From positions 186,001 to 250,000 of the forward strand of contig JAUHVR010000002.1 in the NCBI GenBank assembly GCA_030424865.1: DNA of 64,000 nucleotides. The letters are read 5' to 3'. Made by a program: the position numbers and the translations under genes. This DNA comes from Alphaproteobacteria bacterium. GTDB taxonomy: Bacteria > Pseudomonadota > Alphaproteobacteria > Rhodobacterales > Rhodobacteraceae. The notes below the pieces were generated by a model. The model saw only the letters and a program-made list of their open reading frames with translations. It did no database searches and was not told where the DNA came from. Below, one piece after another: positions 26,239-35,386 of the stretch (within the stretch, counting starts at the first letter, position 1; each line of letters begins with the position of its first letter).

Positions 26239-26518
26239 CGTCTTCGTCGTCGTCTTCCATTTCCACTTCGGTCACTGTGCCCGAAGCCAGATCGACAGTC
26301 ACCTCGAATTCAGCGCCGTCGAGCGTGTACTCGACCTCCATCATGCCGTCCTCGATCTCGACTTCTTCGATTTCGGCGCCCGAGGCCGTCAGCTTGGCGA
26401 CGATCTCTTCTTCGGTGGTTCCGGCCATGTCACCCACGCTGAGCTGGGCGAATGCAAGCGCGGGTACGCTCATCACCAGGGTTGCCAGGCCGGTCATTTT
26501 GATAGTCTCGAAAGTCAT
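26213..26518 (-). CDS. Small secreted PepSY-like protein with poly-acidic tail
   Basis: A 101-residue protein: signal peptide (MTFETIKMTGLATLVMSVPALAFA), one PepSY-like unit (EEEIVAKLTASGAEIEEVEIEDG, then EVEYTLDGAEFEVTVD and a short strand), and a terminal run almost entirely Asp/Glu (EMEDDDEDDDDEDDQG). GGAGAAACACC precedes the ATG. PepSY units bind or inhibit partners in the periplasm; the acidic tail could bind Ca2+ or other cations. It overlaps the membrane-anchored LuxR gene, suggesting that the two act together. The tail is encoded by GAC/GAA-type triplet repeats (26217-26258). Confidence 0.82.
   Translation of the reverse strand: MTFETIKMTGLATLVMSVPALAFAQLSVGDMAGTTEEEIVAKLTASGAEIEEVEIEDGMMEVEYTLDGAEFEVTVDLASGTVTEVEMEDDDEDDDDEDDQG
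26217..26258. repeat. Triplet-repeat tract at the PepSY/LuxR gene overlap
   Basis: Tandem CGT/CTT triplets (GAC/GAA/GAT on the coding strand) encode the acidic PepSY tail and, in another frame, the first residues of the LuxR-type protein (MTTKTTR). Slippage by whole triplets would change both proteins' ends without a frameshift. Confidence 0.6.
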
Positions 26519-26834
26519 GGTGTTTCTCCGATTTATTGGTACATGCCGCGTGCCTTGCGGTGGTTGGCATCTGTGTTGCCAGCGCGCCGCACCCAATCGG
26601 AAAAAGGTCGTAATTTCAGGGGATTGAACCAAAGTTTATTGTGGCGCCGCAAATTCCGGACCCTGCTGCGCGCAAGTGGCCTTTGGGGCCAGGGAAACGG
26701 AGCCAAGGTTTACGTCATTTCGGCGAAAGAGGCGTGGGCGGCCTGCTGACCTTGCCGCCGGGCGTCAAACTCGCCTGTGTCAGAGGCCGGTCAGGTCCTG
26801 TCAGCAAGGGCCTGTGTGACCACATTGCCTGACC
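26519..26834. other. 316-base gap upstream of the PepSY gene
   Basis: It contains the PepSY-gene leader (GGAG at 26525-26530) and probably its promoter. An imperfect pair GGTCAGG (26789-26795) and CCTGACC (26828-26834) lies just past the RTX gene's stop and might act weakly in termination. I see no gene here. Confidence 0.4.
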
Positions 26835-28802
26835 CTAAAGCAGAAAATCCGCAGAGCTGAGCGGTATCGAACCGGTCAGCTCGATTTCGAAATCGCGAAT
26901 GCCATCGCCATCCACGTCGGCCTGAACAAAGGTGTTGGGGCCCTTCTGGAACACCCGAAGCTCGCCAGCGGTGGACGAGAAACTCTGCGAGCCAATAAAC
27001 ACAAAAGCCTGATCACCCGGGGCCGGACCCGCGTCGATGGCGGACAAGTCGATCTGGTCGATGCCGATCTGATAGCCCTCGATCAGGTCACGATTGTTGC
27101 GGCCGGGGCGCGAGTCTCTGACGTGCTCGAACACGAACAGGTCTGCGCCCGGCCCGCCTGACAGGGTATCCGCCCCCTTGCCGCCGTTCAGCGTGTCGTC
27201 GTTGCCGCCGCCGGACAACAGGTCGTTCCCGTTGTTGCCCCACAGAATGTCGTTGCCGCTCTGGCCGGTCAGGGTGTCATCCCCCGAACCACCGCGCAGC
27301 CTGTCATTTTCGGCACCGCCCCGCAGCAGATCATCGTTGTCGCCGCCAAGCAGCCTGTCTCGATCCTCGCCGCCCGACAGGGTGTCGTTGCCGTCGCCGC
27401 CGTCCACCGTGTCGCGGCCCGCGTTGCCCAGCAGCTGGTCGTTTCCACCTTGCCCGCGGATGCTGTCATCGCCCTCTCCGCCGTGGATCGTATCCTTGTC
27501 CAGTCCGCCCGACAGGGTGTCGTCACCGCCGTTTCCAAGAATGAAGTCGTTGCCATCCCCGCCGTAAAGGCCGTCATTGTCCTGAACAGGTGTTCTGACT
27601 GTGGTTTTCCCGGTTACGGAAATATTCAACAGATAGGTGTCACCCGGCGCGATGACGTTTTCGGGTGGCGCTTCGGTGTTGGTCAGCGCGAAATTGTCGA
27701 AATACAGCGTTGGGGCATTGGTCACACCATCGCAGGCAATGACAAAATGAGTGATGTCGGACAGTTGCGCGGCTTCGGGGATGGCGATACCCGAAACATC
27801 GAACCCCAGTGTCACCTGCTGCCAACCCGCGACGTTGTCCCGAAAGGTCCACCGGTTATTGCCGCCGAACAGATCGTCTCCCGTCAGCACGAATTCCAGT
27901 TCGGTGCCTGATCCGGTCCCGTACATCCAGAATGAAATGGAGTTGAAGTCGGTCAGGTCACCGGTGGTCCAGGCGTCAAGGGTCTCGTTCGACAGAGTGC
28001 TGCCAAAGCCCCCCCAGGTCGGGACACTGAAGTCGGCCCGAAGCACGCTGTTGTCCACGGCGCTGCCGGGCAGTGGCTCCGGTGCGGCAGTTGTCGAAAG
28101 ATCAAAAGTCGGACCAGAGGAAAAATCAGCATACACAAAGAACCCGTGTTCGAAGCCATTTGCATCCGGAACACCCGAAAGGTCGTTTTCAAACCCATGA
28201 ATGATCAGCTGATCGTCAAAGGGGTCATCCTTGACCACGGCACGCTCGACTCGGATGTAGACTTCGGTCGTTCCTATGGTGTTTGTCCAGGTCAGATAGG
28301 GATCCTCGGACCCGAAGCTGCCCAACCCGCCCATCGTCTGATTGGAATCGTCGTTTCGAGCGACAATCGCATGATAGGGCGTCAGCACCGTTACCATGGC
28401 GTCGAACCCGCCGCCGCCAATGTCTCCGATCCCGAAATCCAGATCGACGGTCAGGGTTTCGTCAAAGCCCACGGTCACGGCGAAAATGTCCACTTCTCCG
28501 ACGCCCCGGCCAAGGATTGTGGTGTAGGGAACGCTGTCATCAAAGACCAGCGGGTTTGTCAGGGTACTGAAGGGCAAGGAAGGTAAGCTGCCGCCGGTAA
28601 TGCCCCAGGAACTCAAAATCGTGTTGTTGCCGCTGATCTGGTCCACGGTCCAAAGGGCCGTGTCGCCGATGATGACATCATTGCCAGAGCCGGCCGCCAC
28701 GGTGTCGGTTCCAGGAACCGTGTTTTCTTCCAGCGCGATCAGATCACTGTAGATGCTTCCAACCAGCCAGGTCGAACCGGTCGAACCGGTGTAGATTGCC
28801 AT
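26835..28802 (-). CDS. RTX calcium-binding secreted protein with PPC-like and carbohydrate-binding-like domains
   Basis: A 655-residue protein with no N-terminal signal peptide. Residues about 85-200 resemble a bacterial pre-peptidase C-terminal (PPC) domain (FAVTVGFDETLTVDLDF, ending in FVYADFSSG). Residues about 245-375 look like a CBM/CIA30-type beta-sandwich (FNSISFWMYGTGSGTELEFVL, then WQQVTLGFDVSG). From about 405 to 560 there are roughly sixteen GGxGxD-type nonapeptides forming Ca2+-bound parallel beta-rolls. The C-terminus (DLIEGYQIGIDQIDLS) resembles the serralysin-type end used by type I secretion. No catalytic domain is evident; adhesion or matrix binding is an inference. The secretion ABC genes are not nearby. 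Confidence 0.85.
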   Translation of the reverse strand: MAIYTGSTGSTWLVGSIYSDLIALEENTVPGTDTVAAGSGNDVIIGDTALWTVDQISGNNTILSSWGITGGSLPSLPFSTLTNPLVFDDSVPYTTILGRGVGEVDIFAVTVGFDETLTVDLDFGIGDIGGGGFDAMVTVLTPYHAIVARNDDSNQTMGGLGSFGSEDPYLTWTNTIGTTEVYIRVERAVVKDDPFDDQLIIHGFENDLSGVPDANGFEHGFFVYADFSSGPTFDLSTTAAPEPLPGSAVDNSVLRADFSVPTWGGFGSTLSNETLDAWTTGDLTDFNSISFWMYGTGSGTELEFVLTGDDLFGGNNRWTFRDNVAGWQQVTLGFDVSGIAIPEAAQLSDITHFVIACDGVTNAPTLYFDNFALTNTEAPPENVIAPGDTYLLNISVTGKTTVRTPVQDNDGLYGGDGNDFILGNGGDDTLSGGLDKDTIHGGEGDDSIRGQGGNDQLLGNAGRDTVDGGDGNDTLSGGEDRDRLLGGDNDDLLRGGAENDRLRGGSGDDTLTGQSGNDILWGNNGNDLLSGGGNDDTLNGGKGADTLSGGPGADLFVFEHVRDSRPGRNNRDLIEGYQIGIDQIDLSAIDAGPAPGDQAFVFIGSQSFSSTAGELRVFQKGPNTFVQADVDGDGIRDFEIELTGSIPLSSADFLL

Positions 28803-28960
28803 TTCAACGTCCTCCAGACCACGCCAGCCTAGCAGGGCCGCGTCGCAGAGTCATGTTCGGCAGGTTTCAGGACAGCGGCGGGCGATTGTAGGGGACACAT
28901 GTCAGACCGCATGACCTCGGGCGACACGGGCGAATTTCCAGGTGCCATTACCCGCAGACG

Positions 28961-29356
28961 TCAGGTCGTGATCCGCAGTTCCCCCCGGTCCAGACCATCG
29001 GGGTCCACCGAGACAGGTTGGATGGTGCCGTCTCGTTCGACCAACTTCCACGCGTATGGGTTGACGGTGTCGTCACCGATCAGGGCCCGCAGATCCAAGG
29101 CGCGGGCCAACGCCACGGCAAGGTCAACTTCGGTCGGCGCGCCAGGATGCTGGCCCCGCAGATAGATCGACAGTTGCATCGGGAAGCCGCCAGGCCGGTT
29201 TTGCACTTCGACCAGTACCGGCGGCGACGCAGGCGCATTTGCGATGTCGGACGTGACAAAGACCGCTTCCTTGGTCCGCCCGATCAATCCGGCGATCGTG
29301 GTGATCAATTCGGCTTCTGAAACGTCGCCGGAAAGAAAGATGTCAGCCAGTTGCAT
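28961..29356 (-). CDS. Hypothetical protein, 131 aa
   Basis: A 131-residue cytosolic protein with no family I recognise. Its layout is alpha/beta: EAELITTIAGLIGRTKEAVFV, PPVLVEVQNRPGGFPMQLSIYL, TEVDLAVALARALDLRALIG, and a C-terminal strand pair around DPDGLDRGELRI. The pattern of a helix after a short first strand recalls tautomerase or immunity-type small proteins, but there is no initiator Pro and I do not assign it. Codon use looks normal, and it sits between the RTX gene and a DsrE gene. Confidence 0.6.
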   Translation of the reverse strand: MQLADIFLSGDVSEAELITTIAGLIGRTKEAVFVTSDIANAPASPPVLVEVQNRPGGFPMQLSIYLRGQHPGAPTEVDLAVALARALDLRALIGDDTVNPYAWKLVERDGTIQPVSVDPDGLDRGELRITT

Positions 29357-29421
29357 ATGCTGCGCCGTTTCAGGTTTGGTCGTCGCGAGTTGATTGACGC
29401 CTGGGACTTGCGTTCTCGCGA

Positions 29422-29449
29422 AAGGCCCGGTTCCTCCTGCCCGGGCCTT
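29422..29449 (-). terminator. Rho-independent terminator downstream of the DsrE gene
   Basis: AAGGCCCGG and CCGGGCCTT form a perfect 9-base stem with a 10-base loop, 12 bases beyond the DsrE stop. On the minus strand the stem is followed by TTTCGC, a weak T-run. Confidence 0.65.
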
Positions 29450-29461
29450 AAGTTCAGCCTA

Positions 29462-29923
29462 TCAAGGCTTGATGTAGGTGTAACCTTGAGCCTGCAAATG
29501 CGCGAGTTCCGCTACGCCAGAAGGCACAATATCGCTTTCCCAGACGTCATACAGATCGTCCTCGTAGCTGATTTTGCGACCCACGAGCGTGTTGTTGCAG
29601 ACGTGGAATGAAACGCCCTGAGATTTGAGCGATCCAACGACCGTTTCCAACTGAGAGTCTGCCTTGGCCTCCATCAAGACACCAAGACCGTTGCCATGCA
29701 GAACGACCTTGAGGTCAAGGTTCTCGGCACCAACGGCGTTGATGTGGTTCTGGATATTGCGCATGGCGCCCTTGTAGGCTTTGGATTCCGGCCCTCCGGT
29801 ATAGTTGATGTGATAGACGACTTTTTGCTTTCCGTAGCCTTCGGCCTCGGCGGTGCCCGCCGAAGTAAACGAAAAGAATGCTGCCGCAACGAGCACAGCG
29901 AATGCTATGAACACACGTGTCAT
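29462..29923 (-). CDS. Periplasmic DsrE-family protein
   Basis: A 153-residue exported protein: signal peptide (MTRVFIAFAVLVAAAFFSFTSAGTAEA) then a DsrE/DsrF-like fold (KVVYHINY, KVVLHGNGLGVL, GVSFHVCNNTLVGR, VPSGVAELAHLQAQGY). The single Cys in VCNNTL matches the sulfur-carrying position in DsrE proteins. Periplasmic members often accompany sulfur oxidation, but no sox or dsr gene is nearby, so its role here is open. The ATG at 29921-29923 follows AGGGAGGACTCA. It is monocistronic by its terminator. Confidence 0.86.
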   Translation of the reverse strand: MTRVFIAFAVLVAAAFFSFTSAGTAEAEGYGKQKVVYHINYTGGPESKAYKGAMRNIQNHINAVGAENLDLKVVLHGNGLGVLMEAKADSQLETVVGSLKSQGVSFHVCNNTLVGRKISYEDDLYDVWESDIVPSGVAELAHLQAQGYTYIKP

Positions 29924-30325
29924 TGAGTCCTCCCTTGCAAATGGCCAAGTGTAGCTGGCCTGCCTAATCTTGCAGTTGGGATGCATATTTCGCAATCATT
30001 TTTCGGAATATGAGGGGGTCGTGTTCCATGGCGACCGCCTTGATCCGGGAATTTAGAAAGCGCGGGTTCAGAGGTGATTTGGGTGGAAATCCTTGTTCAC
30101 ACTGGAAAATTCCCGGGTCCCGGACACATCTTCATGGCTCGCGACGTGTCGCGGTCGGCAATGCCTGAAAGCGTGACCTGCGCATGCTGACGGCCATTCA
30201 GAAAGCCCGACGAATGGTTCAGGCGGCGGTTCCGGGTCTTGCGGACGCGCGCAAGGTGCCGCCAGTTCGCAAAGCGAGTGGTCGACCCAGCTGGGTGACG
30301 TCACACATCACCATCCATGTCCTGG
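29924..30325. other. 402-base intergenic stretch between DsrE and ankyrin genes
   Basis: It holds the DsrE promoter region, including an AT-rich block with CATATT (29984-29989) and AATATG (30007-30012) as separated inverted arms. No frame on either strand shows family similarity; a 78-codon minus-strand frame at 30068-30304 and a 53-codon plus-strand frame from about 30184 look spurious. No terminator is seen for the ankyrin gene. Confidence 0.45.
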
Positions 30326-31066
30326 CTACTCTGGCACCAACTCTTGCATGAGCTGAAACATGTCTTCGCGAGAACGTGCCAAAAGCTTGGGTGTTTCCAA
30401 TGTCGAAGACTGCGCGTGCGGATTGGCGCCGGCTTGGATCAAGAACCGCACGGCCTCGGGCTGCGCACTGAATATCGCGAGGTGCAATGCTGTAACCCCC
30501 GTCGACGCGTTCGCTTGGTTGACAGGCACGCCAGCGTTCACCAACACCTCCAGGACATTCACCGAACCGGTCTCGGCCGCGATATGAAGCGGCACAACGG
30601 CATAAGCGCCGCCCGAATTGACCGAATTGGGATTGGCGCCCTTTGAAATCAGGTACTCCGCCACGTCGGCGTGATCCTTCTGCGCCGCAAAATGCAGCGG
30701 TGTGCCAACCGCGCCCGCGCCAACTTCAATGCTGGCACCCGCGCCGACAAGGCGTTCGATTGCATCCAGGTGCCCATTTCCCGCCGCAAGGTGCAGTGGC
30801 GTCAGATGGTCAGGCGCCTTGCCTTCTTGATTGGGATCGGCCCCCAGACCAAGCAGGGTTTCAACCGCCTCCACTTTGCCCCGCGCTGCGGCCCAATGAA
30901 GCGGCGCGCCGACTATTCCGTCGAGCTCGTCAATTTGCTCTCCGGCCGCGACCAATGCAGCGATTTTTTCTGCATCTCCCTTCCTGGCAGCCTTGTGAAG
31001 GTCACCTGCAAACGCAGTCGATGTTGTCGCAAGCAATACACAAAGACTGATCTTCAACATGTTCAT
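30326..31066 (-). CDS. Periplasmic ankyrin-repeat protein
   Basis: A 246-residue protein with a signal peptide (MNMLKISLCVLLATTSTAFAG) and at least five ankyrin units of about 33 residues, each with a TPLHLAA-type turn (APLHWAAARG, TPLHLAAGNG, TPLHFAAQKD, VPLHIAAETG, TALHLAIFSA) and a GADPN-type loop. Repeats mediate protein-protein contacts; periplasmic ankyrin proteins have been linked to oxidative defence or inhibitor roles, but the partner here is unknown. The ATG at 31064-31066 follows TTGGAGGCATGCC. It lies downstream of pnp but is separated by a strong terminator. Confidence 0.87.
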   Translation of the reverse strand: MNMLKISLCVLLATTSTAFAGDLHKAARKGDAEKIAALVAAGEQIDELDGIVGAPLHWAAARGKVEAVETLLGLGADPNQEGKAPDHLTPLHLAAGNGHLDAIERLVGAGASIEVGAGAVGTPLHFAAQKDHADVAEYLISKGANPNSVNSGGAYAVVPLHIAAETGSVNVLEVLVNAGVPVNQANASTGVTALHLAIFSAQPEAVRFLIQAGANPHAQSSTLETPKLLARSREDMFQLMQELVPE

Positions 31067-31192
31067 GGCATGCCTCCAATCAAAAAAATGGAATTCATAG
31101 ACGCCCAAACCTACCACAAAATAGGGTTTATGACGAATCCGAGCGCGGCTGTCGTCTTGGGCAGCCAGGGGTTTTCGGGGACCTGACTCAAA

Positions 31193-31220
31193 AAAGCCCC
31201 GGCGTTTCCACCGGGGCTTT
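31193..31220 (-). terminator. Rho-independent terminator of pnp
   Basis: AAAGCCCCGG and CCGGGGCTTT form a perfect 10-base stem with an 8-base loop. On the minus strand the right arm runs into TTTTTTGAG. It lies 24 bases beyond the pnp stop. Confidence 0.9.
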
Positions 31221-31243
31221 CGGATCTCAAAGGCGCGGGCAGA

Positions 31244-33391
31244 TTACTCTGCGTCGTCCTTTTTCTTTTTCTCGGGCACGATCTCTTCGCCGGTTTCCTG
31301 ATCGACAACCTTCATCGACAGGCGCACCTTGCCGCGATCGTCAAAGCCAAGCAGCTTGACCTTCACGTCCTGACCTTCTTTCAGAACGTCCGACGGGTGG
31401 TTCAGGCGGCGGTTTTCGATCTGGCTGACGTGCACAAGGCCGTCACGCTTGCCAAAGAAGTTCACGAAGGCGCCGAAGTCGACGATCTTCACAACCTTGC
31501 CGTCGTAGATCTTGCCTTCTTCCGGCTCTGCCACGATCGAATAGATCATGTCATAGGCCTTTTGGATCGAGGCACCATCGGGCGAGGCGATCTTGATCAC
31601 GCCGTCGTCGTTGATGTCGACCTTGGCACCCGAGACTTCCACGATCTCGCGGATGACCTTACCGCCCGAGCCGATCACTTCTCGGATCTTGTCGGTCGGG
31701 ATGTTCATGGTCTCAATGCGCGGCGCGTGGACCGAGAACTCGGAGGCTTCGGTCAGGGCCTTGGCCATCTCGCCCAGGATGTGCAAGCGGCCTGCCTTGG
31801 CTTGCGCCAGGGCTTTCTCCATGATCTCGGGCGTGATGCCCGCGACCTTGATGTCCATCTGCAGCGAGGTGATGCCGTTTTCGGTACCCGCCACTTTGAA
31901 GTCCATGTCGCCCAGGTGGTCTTCGTCCCCCAGGATGTCGGTCAGGATGCCGTAGCTGCCGTCGTCTTCCAGCACGAGGCCCATGGCCACACCGGCGACC
32001 GGCGCTTTCAGGGGCACACCGGCGTCCATCATCGACAGCGAACCGCCGCAGACCGAAGCCATGGAGGAGGAGCCGTTCGATTCCGTGATCTCGGACACCA
32101 CGCGGATGGTGTAGGGGAAGTCGGTGGCCGCAGGCAGAACAGCCTGCAGCGCGCGCCAGGCCAGCTTTCCGTGGCCAATCTCACGACGTCCGGGCGAACC
32201 CACGCGGCCCACTTCACCGACCGAATAGGGCGGGAAGTTGTAGTGCAGCAGGAAGTTCGAGCGGAAGTTGCCGTGCAGCGCGTCGATGATCTGCTCATCG
32301 TCACCGGTGCCCAGCGTGGTCACGACCAGACCCTGAGTTTCACCACGGGTGAACAGCGCCGAGCCGTGGGTCCGGGGCAGCAGGCCGGTTTCGCAGACGA
32401 TGTCACGAACCTCGTCCAGGGCGCGGCCGTCGATGCGGCGGCCGTTCTTGACGACGTCCCCACGCAGAACGCTCGATTCCAGCTTCTTGATGGCCGAGCC
32501 CAGGTTGGCGTCTGCCAGTTGCTCTTCGCTCAGGCCCTCTTTGATGGCCTCTTTGGCGGCGGCAACAGCAGCAACGCGTTCCTGCTTGTCGGTGATCGCA
32601 TAGGCGGCGCGCATGGCCTCTTCGCCAGCGGCTTTCACCACGTCAAACAGCTCCGAGTAATCCGGCGCCTGGAAGTCGAACGGCTCTTTCGCGGCTTCTT
32701 CTGCCAGCGAGATGATCAGGTCGATCACCGGCTGGATCTGTTCGTGCGCAAAGGTCACGGCGCCCAGCATTTCGGCTTCGGTCAGCTCGTAAGCTTCCGA
32801 TTCCACCATCATCACAGCGTCTTTGGTACCGGCGACAACCAGATCGAGGCGTTGCTCGGGGTTGTTGCGCAGGCCCTGCATGTCATCGACTTCGGGGTTC
32901 AGGATGTATTCACCATCGACAAAGCCGACACGTGCGCCCGCGATCGGGCCCATGAACGGTGCGCCTGAAATGGTCAGGGCAGCCGAAGCGGCGATCATCG
33001 CAACCACGTCGGGGTCGTTGACCAGATCGTGGCTCAGCACGGTGCACATCACCAGAACTTCGTTCTTGAAGCCGGGGACAAACAGCGGGCGGATCGGACG
33101 GTCGATCAGACGCGCGGTCAGCGTCTCTTTTTCCGTCGGGCGCGCTTCGCGCTTGAAAAAGCCGCCGGGGACTTTACCGGCGGCGTAGTATTTTTCCTGG
33201 TAGTGGACGGTCAGCGGAAAGAAGTCCTGGCCCTCTTTCTGCTGTTTGGCAAAGGTCACGTTCGCCATGACGCTGGTTTCGCCCAGCGTGGCAATCACGG
33301 TGCCGTCCGCCTGACGCGCAACCTTGCCGGTTTCCAGTGTGAGCGTCTCTTCGCCCCACTGCATGCTTTTCTTCACTTCTTGGAACATCAT
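31244..33391 (-). CDS. pnp: Polyribonucleotide nucleotidyltransferase (PNPase)
   Basis: A 715-residue phosphorolytic 3'-5' exoribonuclease. Two RNase PH domains (about 10-215 and 305-540) flank a helical linker; [10 protein letters not shown] and [18 protein letters not shown] are conserved active-site parts. A KH domain (about 555-615, [12 protein letters not shown]) and an S1 domain (about 620-690, [20 protein letters not shown]) follow, then an acidic/Lys tail. The length matches the family. Two consecutive ATGs start the frame with AGGA upstream. pnp normally follows rpsO directly; here two lyase-like genes lie between them. The leader contains a hairpin (33413-33428). Confidence 0.97.
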   Translation of the reverse strand: MMFQEVKKSMQWGEETLTLETGKVARQADGTVIATLGETSVMANVTFAKQQKEGQDFFPLTVHYQEKYYAAGKVPGGFFKREARPTEKETLTARLIDRPIRPLFVPGFKNEVLVMCTVLSHDLVNDPDVVAMIAASAALTISGAPFMGPIAGARVGFVDGEYILNPEVDDMQGLRNNPEQRLDLVVAGTKDAVMMVESEAYELTEAEMLGAVTFAHEQIQPVIDLIISLAEEAAKEPFDFQAPDYSELFDVVKAAGEEAMRAAYAITDKQERVAAVAAAKEAIKEGLSEEQLADANLGSAIKKLESSVLRGDVVKNGRRIDGRALDEVRDIVCETGLLPRTHGSALFTRGETQGLVVTTLGTGDDEQIIDALHGNFRSNFLLHYNFPPYSVGEVGRVGSPGRREIGHGKLAWRALQAVLPAATDFPYTIRVVSEITESNGSSSMASVCGGSLSMMDAGVPLKAPVAGVAMGLVLEDDGSYGILTDILGDEDHLGDMDFKVAGTENGITSLQMDIKVAGITPEIMEKALAQAKAGRLHILGEMAKALTEASEFSVHAPRIETMNIPTDKIREVIGSGGKVIREIVEVSGAKVDINDDGVIKIASPDGASIQKAYDMIYSIVAEPEEGKIYDGKVVKIVDFGAFVNFFGKRDGLVHVSQIENRRLNHPSDVLKEGQDVKVKLLGFDDRGKVRLSMKVVDQETGEEIVPEKKKKDDAE

Positions 33392-33412
33392 CGTATCCTA
33401 ATCAGGAGCACT

Positions 33413-33428
33413 CCCGGGCCCTCCCGGG
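33413..33428 (-). promoter_or_regulatory. Hairpin in the pnp leader
   Basis: CCCGGG-CCCT-CCCGGG can pair as a 6-base stem 22 bases upstream of the pnp ATG. In other bacteria PNPase autoregulates through a leader stem processed by RNase III; equivalence here is inference. Confidence 0.35.
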
Positions 33429-33597
33429 TCTCCTTGTCCAAATGACGGCCCCATTGCCGCCGACCCCTGTTATCTTCTTGCACGGCGCCGGGGTCCCTGC
33501 GCCACGTCTCAGATGCGCCCGCATACCCTAGTTTGCGTGCTTTGAAAACCATGGAAACGTAGGGCGGTACGCGGCGGCAAGGCATTGCGCTGCGGGC

Positions 33598-34395
33598 CTA
33601 GGATTCGGGTCCCCTGGGGCGATGACTGACAACCAGAACATCGTCCAGCAACAGTTCCGAAGCGCCGGGGTTTTGCTGTCCCGGACGGTATATTCCGAAT
33701 TTCGTGTGCAGTTCGGCGCAGGGGCTGTGATCCACGGGATGCTTCCGAAGCAAGACCCGGCCGTTCATCCAAACCGATACCCTGGTCACAGGCCCTGTCG
33801 GATCCAGCAGCACGCGGAACCGGTTAGAGGACTGGTTCAGGTCCTCGATCCCCGGACGATCCTCCAAGGCGTGCTGCAGCCTGTAGGACACGCCCGTGCG
33901 GGTGTCCGGATTCGCCGCAAGCGTTCGGATGGTCAGCTGACGCCAGTCAAATTGCATCATCATCAAAGGTTGCGAAGGACAGGCCTTGGACCATCCGTGG
34001 ATTTGAAAGAATGTCTCGCGCTTGCCGATGAAGCCGCGAATGAAGCTGGCCTCGAATTGGATTTCGTGTTTCCGATCCTGCGCCAATGTCCCGGTCTGGC
34101 GCAGTTCGGCACGCTCCCAAAAAGGCGCGCCGTCGCGGGGCGTACTGTCCGAGCTGCACCCGCCGACATCGCCGGGCAGAACCTGGAACATCAGCTTTCG
34201 ATCATCCCCGCTTTGCGCCCAAAGCACCGACTGGGATTGCGCACCTGTTTCAGAGGACACATGCTTGGGCAGGGCGCAGTTTGCGAAAAGCGCAGTGTTC
34301 CAATCGTCGTCCTGAAAGGTTTGCGCGGGCGCATCGGTGGCTGCTGACACCGTCGCTATGCAGAGCGCTAGCCTTTTTCCGTGTGCTTCCCACAT
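33598..34395 (-). CDS. Polysaccharide-lyase-like secreted protein, copy 2 of a tandem pair
   Basis: A 265-residue exported protein (N-terminal MWEAHGKRLALCIATVSAATDAPAQ) resembling the concanavalin-like Polysacc_lyase family (PF14099). Shared marks are PGDVGGCSSDSTPRDGAPFWERAEL, ETFFQIHGWS, MMMQFD, and the late FGIYRPGQQN strand followed by LLLDDV. Members in this fold cleave uronate-containing polysaccharides by beta-elimination or only bind them; the catalytic set cannot be confirmed from sequence. It is a diverged paralogue of the gene at 34518-35303. Six or more Cys suggest disulphides. It sits between rpsO and pnp. Confidence 0.75.
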   Translation of the reverse strand: MWEAHGKRLALCIATVSAATDAPAQTFQDDDWNTALFANCALPKHVSSETGAQSQSVLWAQSGDDRKLMFQVLPGDVGGCSSDSTPRDGAPFWERAELRQTGTLAQDRKHEIQFEASFIRGFIGKRETFFQIHGWSKACPSQPLMMMQFDWRQLTIRTLAANPDTRTGVSYRLQHALEDRPGIEDLNQSSNRFRVLLDPTGPVTRVSVWMNGRVLLRKHPVDHSPCAELHTKFGIYRPGQQNPGASELLLDDVLVVSHRPRGPES

Positions 34396-34517
34396 CCGCT
34401 ACCCCGATGGCAAAATTTCCTTGCTTGGATCAATCAGGGGTAGATTATGCCAATTTCACTTCTGGCCAAAAATCTATTTGAAACCAAACAAATCTCGCAG
34501 GTGCAGAAAGGGTAGGG

Positions 34518-35303
34518 TCACCTGCTCGAGATAATCACGTCGTCGATCAGCAAAACCGATGTCTTCTTGTTCTGCGTGCCCGGTCGATAGATCCCGAATT
34601 TTACATGTGGTTTCGCGCAACGCTGCAGGTGTACGCGCTCGTTCCTGACCAGGGTCACGCCGTCCATCTGAACCGTCATCCGGGCAACGCGGTGGCTGGT
34701 GTCAAAGGTGATATCAAACCGGTGCGTGCCGCCTTCGAGCGCCTCGGAGGTCAGCGCCTTGCGGGCCCGGTTGCTGGTTTTGATCTCGGCCAGGGCCCCC
34801 TTGGTGCCACGCGATGTGCCAGCTTTGAACTTGGTCGAGTTGCGTTGCAGAACGTGGGTTTTCAGGCGCTTTTTGTCGAATTGCAGCATGAGCAAGGGCG
34901 CGGATTTGCAATCCGAACTCCAGGCATGGATCTGGAAAAAGGTTTCGGCTTTGCCGCGAAACCCTTGGGCAAAGGTGGCTTCAAAGGTGATGCGGTGGGT
35001 CTGGCCGACGGCCAAGGTGCTGGCCTGCTTCAATTCGGCCCGTTCCCAGAACCGCGCGCCGTGACGGGGCTTGGCGTCCGAGGAACATCCACCGATATCG
35101 CCGGGGTTCAGCGTGAAAGCGAGTTTGCGATCCGCGCCGACGTCACGAAAACGCACGGCAGTGTCAGAGGGCAGGGGGCAGTTTGACCGGAACCCGTGGC
35201 TCCAATCCGCATCGTGAAAGTCCAGCGCGCGTGCGGGAATGGCCATCACGGCCAGCATCGCCAGCGAAAGCAGGACAAACAGCCCCGCGTGTTCGATCTT
35301 CAT
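34518..35303 (-). CDS. Polysaccharide-lyase-like secreted protein, copy 1 of a tandem pair
   Basis: A 261-residue exported protein: signal peptide (MKIEHAGLFVLLSLAMLAVMAIPARA) then the same architecture as its neighbour (PGDIGGCSSDAKPRHGARFWERAEL, ETFFQIHAWS, LLMLQFDKKRL, FGIYRPGTQN, LLIDDVIIS). The start ATG at 35301-35303 has CCGGAG 8 bases upstream. The two copies are spaced by 122 bases and transcribed in the same direction, so a local duplication followed by divergence is likely. Cys positions in GGCSSD and LQRCAK are shared. The substrate is unknown; alginate or glucuronan-like polymers would be the first guess. Confidence 0.75.
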   Translation of the reverse strand: MKIEHAGLFVLLSLAMLAVMAIPARALDFHDADWSHGFRSNCPLPSDTAVRFRDVGADRKLAFTLNPGDIGGCSSDAKPRHGARFWERAELKQASTLAVGQTHRITFEATFAQGFRGKAETFFQIHAWSSDCKSAPLLMLQFDKKRLKTHVLQRNSTKFKAGTSRGTKGALAEIKTSNRARKALTSEALEGGTHRFDITFDTSHRVARMTVQMDGVTLVRNERVHLQRCAKPHVKFGIYRPGTQNKKTSVLLIDDVIISSR

Positions 35304-35386
35304 GTCACCTGCTCCGGCTTTTTCGCCTTTGCGGCGCAAATTGCAGGTGAAATGCGGCGGAAAGAGGGCACATGCCCAAAAAGCAA

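Noticed and set aside
27094-27567. Ser/Pro-rich 157-codon frame across the RTX repeats
   Set aside because: It is the antisense reading of GGxGxD repeats, which always yields such low-complexity peptides.
27130-27580. CRISPR-like periodic repeat
   Set aside because: The periodicity is 27 bases of protein-coding nonapeptides on the minus strand, with no conserved direct repeat or spacers.
30068-30304. 78-codon minus-strand frame between DsrE and ankyrin genes
   Set aside because: No ribosome site, unusual composition and no family similarity.
31397-32968. 523-codon plus-strand frame over pnp
   Set aside because: It is a shadow of pnp; its composition is His/Arg/Gly/Asp-biased as expected for antisense of a GC-rich gene.
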